Assembly (NCBI GenBank): GCA_028277645.1
Contig: JANQFV010000031.1
Span: forward strand, 62,001 to 126,000
DNA: 64,000 nucleotides
Direction of reading: 5' to 3'
Source of the DNA: Phycisphaerae bacterium
Lineage (GTDB): Bacteria; Planctomycetota; Phycisphaerae; UBA1845; Fen-1342
This document shows positions 1 through 7,751 of the stretch, one piece after another; position 1 is the first letter of the stretch; every line of letters starts with the position of its first letter. The notes under the pieces were generated by a model, which saw nothing but the letters and a program-made list of their open reading frames with translations, was not told where the DNA came from and ran no database searches. A program made the translations under genes and the position numbers.

Positions 1-1217
1 TGCCCAATCCCGCATACGGCCAGCTTCTTGTGAGTGTGGATGACTTTCGTCGGCTCCATACGCTGATCCCGGAGCTTCGCGAATACCTGGAAATGCACCA
101 CGTCGAGGCCGTGACCAGTGTGGACGCGTTCAAGCTGGGCCCCGGCGGTGGAGCAGTCGAAGCGCGCCTGAGCGGCCCCGACGCCAACGTCCTGCGTGGA
201 CTCGCAGAGCATATCAAGGCCGTCATGTGGACGCACGCCAACACGCGCAGCATCCGGACGGATTGGGGCCAGCCGGTGAAGACCGACTGTGTGCGCATGG
301 CCGACGCCCGGGCCCGCGAGGTGGGCGTGACCCGGCCGGAAATCGCGCAGTCGCTGGCCATGAACTTCTCAGGCGCCGTCGCTGGGCTGTACCGCCAGGG
401 TGACGACCTGCTGCCGGTCGTGCTGCGCCCGCTCACCGGGCAACGAACGGGCATCGACAACCGCGAAAACGTGCATGTGTGGAGCGCGGCGTGCGGTCGG
501 TGGATTCCCCTACAGCAGGTCACCGATGGCGTGGCCACGGAGTGGGAAGACCCGGTGGTCCACCGCCTGAATCGCATCCGTACGTTGTCGGTCTCGTGTA
601 AGCAGAAGACCGGCACGACCGACGCCCTCTATCAGCAGTTACGCGCCCCGATTGAGGAAATCGAGCTACCCGAAGGGTATCTGCTGGAGTGGGGTGGCGA
701 GCACGAGGAGCAGGTCGAGGCCAATCAGAAGCTCATGTCGAACGTACCGATTGCTTTCATGGGTATGTTCCTTATCACCGTACTACTGTTCAACACGCTG
801 CGTCATCCGCTGATCATCTTCCTGGGATTGCCGTTGGCGGTCGTCGGCGTGGTCTGCGGAATGCTTCTGGCGGACAAGCCCTTCGGCTTCATGGCCATGC
901 TGGGCTTTCTCAGCTTGTTCGGCATGCTAATGAAGAATGAGATCGTGCTGCTCGACCAGATCAACCTCGAACGCGCGACGGGCAAGCAGCCCTTCGAGGC
1001 GGTCGTCGACTCAGCGGTGAGCCGCGTACGCCCCGTCACCATGGCCGCCTTCACGACGGTGCTCGGCATGACGCCGTTGCTTTGGGACGCGTTCTTCTCG
1101 CCGATGGCCGTCACGATCATGGGCGGCCTGACGTTCGCCACGGTGCTAACGCTCGTCGTGGTTCCGGTGCTCTACAGCACACTGTTTCGCGTGCATCGTG
1201 CGGAGGCGCGCACATGA
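1..1217 (+). CDS. RND-family efflux permease, C-terminal part (5' end outside window)
   Basis: Inner-membrane proton-driven efflux pump subunit of the AcrB/HAE type, which would work with a periplasmic adaptor and an outer-membrane channel. The frame is open from base 3 (NPAYGQLLVSVDD), so the GTG at 30 is not the start. Visible parts are the second porter-domain half, then the TM7-TM12 bundle: a helix near VPIAFMGMFLITVLLF, the GFLSLFGMLMKNEIVLLDQI segment and a final helix before VVPVLYSTLF. About 400 of the usual ~1000-1050 residues are present. No partner gene follows, so any adaptor must lie upstream. It ends at TGA 1215-1217 and a 760-base gene-poor stretch follows. Family call is firm; substrate is unknown. 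Confidence 0.93.
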   Translation, partial: PNPAYGQLLVSVDDFRRLHTLIPELREYLEMHHVEAVTSVDAFKLGPGGGAVEARLSGPDANVLRGLAEHIKAVMWTHANTRSIRTDWGQPVKTDCVRMADARAREVGVTRPEIAQSLAMNFSGAVAGLYRQGDDLLPVVLRPLTGQRTGIDNRENVHVWSAACGRWIPLQQVTDGVATEWEDPVVHRLNRIRTLSVSCKQKTGTTDALYQQLRAPIEEIELPEGYLLEWGGEHEEQVEANQKLMSNVPIAFMGMFLITVLLFNTLRHPLIIFLGLPLAVVGVVCGMLLADKPFGFMAMLGFLSLFGMLMKNEIVLLDQINLERATGKQPFEAVVDSAVSRVRPVTMAAFTTVLGMTPLLWDAFFSPMAVTIMGGLTFATVLTLVVVPVLYSTLFRVHRAEART

Positions 1218-1540
1218 TTTGTACAGGCGTTGATTGTGCGTATTGTCTGTGTAGCTTGGGGCCTGATTGGCACCTGGCTTTGGCCAAGTCGTGGGCTCAG
1301 CATCTGCCGATCACCATTGCCCATGTACTGGAGCTCGGTGACGGCCGGTTTTCCCGCGCGTGAGAATCCAAAGCGACGGGCGACGTCCTAGCGATGGCTG
1401 CTGCGGCAGAGGGAGTGGAGTCAGCCTACCGAGGAGTCTGTTAGTGTTTTGTTGGCACACAGGCATGCACTACTTTTCGGGAATATCCTGCACTACATAG
1501 GTCGACTAATCGACCCAATCGTCAGCGGCAGAAGATCGCG

Positions 1541-1671
<131 letters not shown>

Positions 1672-1978
1672 TGGAAGCTCGCCGCCCCCTCTTTTTTGAG
1701 TTTTTTCCCTTGATATTTTCCCTTTTCGGGGGATCAGGTAGCGGCTTCCGAGCAATGCGGCAGGATACTACAACTCTGGCCGCTTGGCAATACGCCGGTC
1801 AACCGAGACGGTTCGTGCGGTGCATCCCCGTTGGGGTGGCGAATCTGGTCGCTGGTGGGCCTATACTGGCCGGTGTATGGGGCGTGAAGTCCAGAATTCT
1901 TCCCAGGTGCGGTTGATCCGTTGCCCGATGAGAGCCTCATCGCGACGGCTCCTCTCTCGCTCCACTGAACAGAACGTA

Positions 1979-2476
1979 TCATGTTCTCCTGCTTTTCCAG
2001 GGCTTGAAGACGGAGATGAACACAGCGGCAACAACAGTCAGATTTTGGAAAGCCCCTCCCCATAAATTCATGGTCTTTGCCTGCACATAGATTGGATTCG
2101 AGAGAGCGGCCATCCCTTCCGCTTGGGAGATTGGCGGCAGTGTGTTCAGCCACCGCGCAAGCCAAAAGGTACCGAATACAACCCCGAATACATTGATACA
2201 CCATTTCACTATGATCCAGCGATGCTTGAACCAACCCCACCGCGTAAAAACAGAGTACATCACCCCCGTAAGCAGGCACCCAATCGCCGCCGGAGCGACC
2301 AGCACGTCATCGATGAACTTTTTCGCCATATCGACTCCATGAAGCTGCAATCCATCTGTCGGCCGAATGAACAGCGACATCAGCGTCAGGCTCACACCAC
2401 AGCTAGCCCATGCACAGCCGAACAAGATATGGAAACCCTTCAGACATTTCTGCCCCGTGGATCCCATCATCTTCAT
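1979..2476 (-). CDS. Four-helix integral membrane protein, MarR-linked
   Basis: About 165 residues with four hydrophobic segments: near residues 12-36, 58-80, 88-108 and 137-156. The pattern (early helix with a C-W pair, then FIDDVLVAPAAIGCLLTG, then FKHRWIIVKW) resembles small DUF2269-type membrane proteins; this is a resemblance, not a proven match. Start is ATG at 2476, or 2470 in the same frame. It lies 4 bases after the MarR gene, so it is very likely co-transcribed and controlled by it. Function unknown; many MarR-paired membrane proteins deal with toxic small molecules, which would be inference here. Confidence 0.75.
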   Translation of the reverse strand: MKMMGSTGQKCLKGFHILFGCAWASCGVSLTLMSLFIRPTDGLQLHGVDMAKKFIDDVLVAPAAIGCLLTGVMYSVFTRWGWFKHRWIIVKWCINVFGVVFGTFWLARWLNTLPPISQAEGMAALSNPIYVQAKTMNLWGGAFQNLTVVAAVFISVFKPWKSRRT

Positions 2477-2480
2477 ATGC

Positions 2481-2939
2481 CTACTCCTCTACGTCTATGT
2501 CTGCGACAAGGCGATCCTGTATGATCTCGATGGTCCGCAATGTCACTTGCAATTGATGGCCTGAAATTCCTTCAACCATCCGGTTCGCCCAGTTACTATG
2601 CAGGGAATCCATCTTCTCGTATACACACTTACCCTGCTCGGAGAAGGCGATCAGCGGCGATCTCTTGTGGCCCGGATTGGGGTGTATCACCAGCAATCCT
2701 TCTGCTACCAGTGCATTGACCTGTTTCTGAACGCCCTGGCGCGTTATCCCCATAGCGTTGGCAATCTGGGGAACTGTCAGCGGCTTACTAGCGAGCGCGA
2801 CTGCCCCCATCACCTGCCATCGGGCACTCGTGAGCCCCAGCGGCTGAACCAGCCTATCGCCAGCCTCGAGCAGAGCCCCGTTGAGACGGAACACTGCGAG
2901 AACGACTTCCGTAAAAACGTCTGCTCGAGGAGCTTTCAT
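2481..2939 (-). CDS. MarR-family transcriptional regulator
   Basis: A winged-helix dimeric repressor of about 152 residues. The recognition region reads SARWQVMGAVALASKPLTVP followed by IANAMGITRQGVQKQVNAL, with a beta wing around IHPNPGHKRSPL, in the usual MarR order. An upstream GTG at 2966 is open, but it would overlap the transcription start implied by the promoter, so ATG 2939 is preferred; GAGG lies 9 bases before it. The gene probably represses itself and the membrane gene behind it, because a perfect palindrome overlaps its -35 box. The ligand cannot be told from sequence. Confidence 0.9.
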   Translation of the reverse strand: MKAPRADVFTEVVLAVFRLNGALLEAGDRLVQPLGLTSARWQVMGAVALASKPLTVPQIANAMGITRQGVQKQVNALVAEGLLVIHPNPGHKRSPLIAFSEQGKCVYEKMDSLHSNWANRMVEGISGHQLQVTLRTIEIIQDRLVADIDVEE

Positions 2940-2969
2940 CGTGGCAACCTCTTCCGATCCGTTCACCTA

Positions 2970-2998
2970 AGCATAGCAGGATGACAACCCGTTGTCAA
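2970..2998 (-). promoter_or_regulatory. MarR promoter and palindromic operator
   Basis: On the minus strand TTGACA (2998-2993) is followed by a 17-base spacer and TATGCT (2975-2970). The -35 box lies in a perfect 7-2-7 inverted repeat TGACAAC-CC-GTTGTCA at 2982-2997. Spacing and position fit sigma-70 promoters repressed by a MarR dimer. The transcript would start near 2963, about 24 bases before the ATG. Confidence 0.75.
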
Positions 2999-4132
2999 TC
3001 TCCGCGTCCGTCCGTACCTTCCCCAATCCCGGCAACCACGCAGTAACGCTGACCGCCAACGGCCCACCCGACCACGCCAAGGCGGAACCCGGCAACGCCC
3101 CTGATTCACGCCGATAGCGGGTATTGCCCGGAAATATACAGCTCCGTATTTTCTCCCGCGAGAATTACGACCCTAAAAGGAATTTCGGGACGATTGCTTG
3201 ACTTCTCGCAACGGAATTCAATACTCCAGTAGGGATCACCCGATCCGCATACCGATACGATTTGTTACCCCATACCCATATCAATGCCGATCCCTGTCCG
3301 AATTGCGTTCTGGGAACTATGATTCTTTTTGAAAGGCCACGATAAATTCGGCGTAAGTTTGGGGGCGCATTCGGGAAGTTCTTCGCAGGGCATGCATGAC
3401 CGTCCCTTTTGGGGTGGCAGAGAACGCGCTCAGCGATATTGCCTGTTTCGTCAATGGCCTCACTGAGGACACTCCGTTGAACAAACGTAACAGTCTTACA
3501 GCCCGCACATTCAACGATCTACCATTTCAGCCACAGAGTGATGTCATCGTTTACCCTTAGTTCGACTGTGCTCCTTAACGATCCGATGGGCAATCGCTCA
3601 CTGGCAGGCGAGGCATCGAATTGTCGCTTCCTCTTGGGAGCCGGTATCAGACATCTCGAACACTGAGGCGACAATAATAATCGACGAGCAGTACGAAACT
3701 GCCAACCGCCGTCCAAGAGCAACTCTACAAAATATCGCTAGCCCAATCCGTAAGTCCTTGGTTGTCAAGCTGCAAGAAATGAGCTCAAATTTCACTAGCA
3801 TTTTACCACTGAAATACGCCCGCGAACGGCGAAATCCCCTATCCAGTGGCGTTATCGAGGGTTGCGCTACCACGGTCAAGACCGACGGCGACCCGGACCA
3901 AGCACTGGTGTCGGGTTCGGCTGGTACGTGACAACCGAAACGTTAGCGGGTCACTAGGTTCGAGAGCAGCTCGGTCGTCCTGACCAGATCCTCCGAGAAT
4001 CGATTGACCCATGCCGGATCGCGCGCGTATCATCCCGACCCACGATCCGTGGTCCGGACCAAAGTTGGACATTGGTCACGCCGCTGTTCGCGCGTATTGA
4101 GGCAGGGAGAGGGCGAAGTGTACCAGACGATA
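2999..4132. other. Gene-poor stretch, likely remnants
   Basis: Only short open frames without convincing ribosome sites occur (for example around 3317-3514 and 3598-3879, minus). None gives recognisable protein sequence. Composition is patchy and lower in GC around 3100-3350 and 3650-3800. It includes tRNA-Gly fragment 2 and a TAAGTCCTTG copy. I read it as decayed accessory DNA. Confidence 0.5.
3794..3823 (-). pseudogene. tRNA-Gly 5' half (fragment 2)
   Basis: From 3823 on the minus strand: GCGGGCG, TA, D arm TTTC-AGTGGTA-AAAT, G, then CTAGT as a 5' anticodon-stem strand, after which homology is lost. It shares most positions with fragment 1 and the same orientation, and also lacks the whole 3' half. 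TAAGTCCTTG lies about 35 bases beyond its broken side, as TAAGTCATTG does for fragment 1. It is likely a second scar of the same kind. Confidence 0.55.
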
Positions 4133-4731
4133 ATGCGTTCGATTACGGCCGCGGCGCTGTGCAGCGTTCTCGTGGAGCGTACCAATGCGGCAGATTCATT
4201 CACGATTGTCGCGCTGCCCGACACACAGAACTACGTCAACAACTCGGCCAACGCCGGCCTGTTCACACAGCAGACGCAGTGGATCGCCGATCAGATCCTG
4301 ATCCACGGCAATCCGCGCAACATCCAGTTCGTCACGCACCTGGGTGACGTCGTCAGCAGTGGAAACAGCACGCTGCAATTCGACCGAGCCGACACGTCCA
4401 TGAGCGTGCTCGACGGCGTGATCGAGTACGGCGTCCTGCCCGGCAATCACGACTATGCGTCGACCGGCAACAAGAGCACCGGCACCGCGCTTTATGTTTC
4501 GTAACCTCGGAGGGAGCCGTGCCGTCCGAATTGCGTGTGTTCTGGGACTACATCGCCAACTGTAATCGCGACGAGGCGGTGGACTTCGCAGACTATGCGG
4601 ACTTCGAAGTGTGTGTGGCCGGTCCTGATGTTGGTGTCGGATCCGAGTGTGACTGCTTCGACTTCGATCACGACGAAGACAGTGACCTGGCGGACTTCAC
4701 CGCATTTCAAGCGTACTTCATCGGTAACTGA
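4133..4731 (+). pseudogene. Broken secreted metallophosphoesterase with dockerin-like tail
   Basis: From ATG 4133 there is a signal peptide (about 20 residues ending near NAADS), then calcineurin-like phosphoesterase motifs: VALPDTQNY, HLGDVVSSGN and LPGNHDYAS. The frame stops at 4504 after about 123 residues, before the metal-binding histidines of the C-terminal half. In another frame, 4519-4731 encodes a dockerin-like EF-hand pair (CNRDEAVDFADYADFE, then FDFDHDEDSDLADFTAFQAY) ending at TGA. That is the usual C-terminus of such enzymes in this group. The simplest reading is one gene that lost its middle and frame. The two halves could also have been brought together by rearrangement. Confidence 0.75.
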
Positions 4732-4989
4732 TGGCGCGGCCGCGCTTGCACGGCGATGACGCCGGCACACCCGTTGGGAGTTATAGGTCCTGCGGCGCAC
4801 ACGCGGGCGCGGCGTCTACGGTGGCTTGAGGCCCGCGCGGCGTCCCTCGCCGTCCTGAATCCACGATGTGGGGGCCCATTGTCGAATCAACGTCAAGGGG
4901 GCACGCAACTGGTCGATAACTCAGATAGCAGAGCAGCGGTCGGTGCGCCGGAGAGGTGGTGTACACCGTCTGCCCACAGGAGCATTCGT

Positions 4990-6015
4990 TTGGGAATCTG
5001 GGATTGGCTGTGTGAGACTTTCGCTGGCCGTGACGTGTACACGGAGAGGGACGAGCCGGCCGTGGCTACGCTGGAGCCACCGGGGCACAAACGCGCTGCC
5101 GACGAGTCAGAGTGGTGGGAGCGCGACGGCGAGTTACTGACCGAACTGGAGGTACCGCCGCGTCCGCGGCTATCCGATGCCGCGCGAGCGTTCGAGAACT
5201 CGCTGATCTCACAACTTGATGGACACAACCTCGAATTGCCGCAGATGCCGCGCGTGCCCGAGCAGGTACTGCGTCGACTGGGCAACCCGAACTGCAACTT
5301 CGACCGCCTGGCGGAGTGCATCGCAGAAGATCAGGTAACGGCCACCGCGGTGTTGCGCATGGCGAATTCGCCGCTGTACCGCGGCGTGGACAGAATCGCG
5401 TCGCTGAACGTGGCGATCGGGCGGTTGGGCACCAAGGCGCTGCGTGTACTGATGATGAGCCAGTCCATGCGCGCCGTCTCCGCCGGGTGTAAGGGCGATG
5501 ATCGACGGCGGGCTGAGATGATCTGGCTGCGATCGCGAGCCGGCGCGGCCATCATGCGCAGCTTGGCCACGTTCGTCGGCACGGATGGCGATGAGGCGTT
5601 TCTGATCGGCCTGTTGCACGACATCGGCAACGTCATCGTCGTGCGAGAGCTGCGCGAGCAGAAGCGCTATCTCAAGGGCGTGGTTGACGACGAGATCTTC
5701 GAGTACCTCTGTTTCGAGTGCCACCAGGAGTTTGGCGAACTGATCGCCGAAGCCTGGTCTCTGCCGCCGAAGCTCCAGGCGCTGCTTAGCGATCATCACC
5801 GTTACCCGGAAGCAGATGACCCGCTGCGCACGGAGCGTTTATTGCTGCACCTGGCGGACATGATCTGCGCGTTGCTCGGCTATGCCCCGGACGCGCCGTA
5901 CGATCTGCTTGAGGCCCGCGCGGCACAGGACCTGGGACTGGCCGCACAACCCAACTTCGAGACCTTCCTGCGTGAGCTGCCCACGCAGGTCGACGAGGCG
6001 ATCGACTGCCTCTAA
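4990..6015 (+). CDS. HDOD-domain protein
   Basis: HDOD proteins carry a degenerate HD phosphohydrolase fold and usually act in signalling rather than catalysis. After a variable N-terminal region of about 65 residues the domain runs to near the end: LPQMPRVPEQVLRRL, ANSPLYRGVDRIASLNVAIG, LLHDIGNVIVV and a conserved LLSDHHRYPE segment. An upstream ATG at 4756 is in frame but gives low-complexity sequence. TTG 4990 is chosen because AGGAG at 4978-4982 lies 7 bases before it and the protein then begins LGIWDWLCETF, giving 342 residues. The nearby genes give no clue to its partner. Confidence 0.85.
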   Translation: MGIWDWLCETFAGRDVYTERDEPAVATLEPPGHKRAADESEWWERDGELLTELEVPPRPRLSDAARAFENSLISQLDGHNLELPQMPRVPEQVLRRLGNPNCNFDRLAECIAEDQVTATAVLRMANSPLYRGVDRIASLNVAIGRLGTKALRVLMMSQSMRAVSAGCKGDDRRRAEMIWLRSRAGAAIMRSLATFVGTDGDEAFLIGLLHDIGNVIVVRELREQKRYLKGVVDDEIFEYLCFECHQEFGELIAEAWSLPPKLQALLSDHHRYPEADDPLRTERLLLHLADMICALLGYAPDAPYDLLEARAAQDLGLAAQPNFETFLRELPTQVDEAIDCL

Positions 6016-6187
6016 GCAGCCGAAACTCACTTACAGCCCTAACGCGTCGAGTCAGTCGTGCGAACCAGTGAATACCCGCTGGAATTCCGCAACATCCTCG
6101 ACATCCACGTCTTCGTTCCCCACAGTAGTGAGGCGCGCAGCGCGATACCATAGGCAGGCGCTGCATCAATGCGCGACTCACGTTGCC

Positions 6188-6751
6188 TCACACTGCCCGA
6201 AACAGCAACGACGCAAACACGAACGCCGCAATTACGCCCATGACGTCTGCCAGCAGACAGGCGTGCAGCGTGTGGCGGATGCGCTTGATGCCGACGGAGC
6301 CGAAGTAGACCGTCAGGATGTAGAACGTCGTCTCGGTGCTGCCCTGCATGACCGAGGCGGCGTAGCCGATGAAGCTGTCGGGGCCGTGGTGCTGGAAGAG
6401 GTCGAGCATGACGCCGCGGGCGCCGCTGCCGGAGAGCGGCCGCACGAGTGCGAGGGGGATCAACTCCAGCTCCTGCACGTGCTGCTCCAGTCCGGCCCAA
6501 CGCAACCCGACCGCGAGCACGGCCTTGGTGTCTTCGAGTGCGCCGCTGGCGCGAAAGACTGCAATCACCATCAGGATCGCCACCAGGTAGGGGATGATCA
6601 TGATCGCGATGCCGAAGCCCTCCTTGGCACCCGTCACGAATGACTCGTACATCGGCACACGGCGGAACGCGGCTGTGACGATGACAATCAAGATGATGCC
6701 GGGGATCGACCACTGACTGACGAGATCGGCAAGTTCGAGTAGTGATGACAT
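6188..6751 (-). CDS. spmB: SpmB-like nucleoside-recognition (Gate) membrane protein
   Basis: A 187-residue integral membrane protein matching spore maturation protein B. Marks are the first helix (IPGIILIVIVTAAFRRVPMY), ESFVTGAKEGFGIAI, the conserved PLALVRPLSGSGARG and GSTETTFYILTVYFGSVGI near the end. Its ATG directly follows the stop of spmA, so both are one transcript. In Bacillus the pair is needed for spore core dehydration. Gate-domain pairs also occur in non-spore-formers, where a nucleoside- or ion-transport role is suspected. Nothing here suggests sporulation. Family call is firm; function is open. Confidence 0.92.
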   Translation of the reverse strand: MSSLLELADLVSQWSIPGIILIVIVTAAFRRVPMYESFVTGAKEGFGIAIMIIPYLVAILMVIAVFRASGALEDTKAVLAVGLRWAGLEQHVQELELIPLALVRPLSGSGARGVMLDLFQHHGPDSFIGYAASVMQGSTETTFYILTVYFGSVGIKRIRHTLHACLLADVMGVIAAFVFASLLFRAV

Positions 6752-7501
6752 CTACGCGTCCTCCTCGCTGGTCGTGCTGGTGGTCGCCGCGCCGGTGTCG
6801 GACGTGGTAGGGGGGCTGGAGGGGAAGAACCGCTGCAAAGTGCGCGTCGCGATGATGGCGACGATCGTGCTGCACGTGGTCGCCAGCAGCATTGCCACGA
6901 CGACACTGGCGGGATCAATGCTGCCGGCCGCCTTGCGATAGGCAATCACGCTGAATGCCACGATCGAGATGCTGCTGGTGTTGATCGCCAGGAACATCGC
7001 CATGCTGTTTGTCGCCGTGTTCTTTCGGGGGTTCAGCGACTGAAGTTCCTTCATCGCCTTGAGCCCCAGCGGCGTAGCAGCGTTGTCGAGGCCGAGCATA
7101 TTGGCGGCCATGTTCATCACGATCGCACCGCCGGCGGGATGATCACGCGGTATGTCCGGGAACAACCAGCGCAGCACGGGCCGTAGCACGCGCGCGATCA
7201 ACGCCACCAGCCCGGCGTCCTCCGCGATCTTCATGATCCCCAGCCAGAGCGCCATCACACCGATGAGTGCGATGCACAGCTCGACGCTCGTCTGGGCGGA
7301 GTCGATCGCCGCGTTCGTCAGTGAGCGCCCCATGGTGCTCATGATGTCGGTGCGCGTGGCCTGCTCGGCGGGTGGTTGCGACGTTTCGTCAGCGCTAGCG
7401 GCGGGCGGCGGCGAAGATTGGCCCGGATCGACGACCAACGCCTTCCCAAAGCCGTACAGCAAACCGATCGCGAGCAGCGCAAACCAGATCTTGTTCAGCA
7501 C
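6752..7501 (-). CDS. spmA: SpmA-like nucleoside-recognition (Gate) membrane protein
   Basis: 249 residues, partner of SpmB. The N-terminus MLNKIWFALLAIGLLYG is typical, and the Gate core follows with SAQTSVELCIALIGVMALWLG and NMAANMLGLDNAATPLGLKAM. It is longer than the ~196 residues of Bacillus SpmA because of a Ser/Pro/Ala-rich insert after the first helix (about residues 26-50) and a Ser/Thr-rich tail. Start is GTG 7501: AGGAGG lies 6 bases upstream. First gene of a two-gene operon; the leader lies in 7502-7750 but I could not pick a convincing promoter. Confidence 0.92.
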   Translation of the reverse strand: MLNKIWFALLAIGLLYGFGKALVVDPGQSSPPPAASADETSQPPAEQATRTDIMSTMGRSLTNAAIDSAQTSVELCIALIGVMALWLGIMKIAEDAGLVALIARVLRPVLRWLFPDIPRDHPAGGAIVMNMAANMLGLDNAATPLGLKAMKELQSLNPRKNTATNSMAMFLAINTSSISIVAFSVIAYRKAAGSIDPASVVVAMLLATTCSTIVAIIATRTLQRFFPSSPPTTSDTGAATTSTTSEEDA

Positions 7502-7751
7502 GAAGCACCTCCTGGGGAGTCGTTGTTCTCGTGAGGCGGAGATGAAGCAACGTGCGCGCAGCGTAAGCTTGCATTCGTCGACGTCAACGTACGCGTGGAA
7601 TATCGCACCCGGCGTGCGGTGGATGTACCTTGGTCCGAGCGACAGTTCAGAGGGTCTTCGGTGAACATATGGCGGCCGACGCCGATGTCAGTCTCTGAAC
7701 GCGTCTGACGTGCCACACTCAGTGGGGTGCGCTGGATGTGGCAAGTCTGCA

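Noticed and set aside
3317-3514. Short minus-strand frame in the accessory stretch, considered as a transposase end
   Set aside because: 65 residues with no transposase motif and no terminal inverted repeats found around it.
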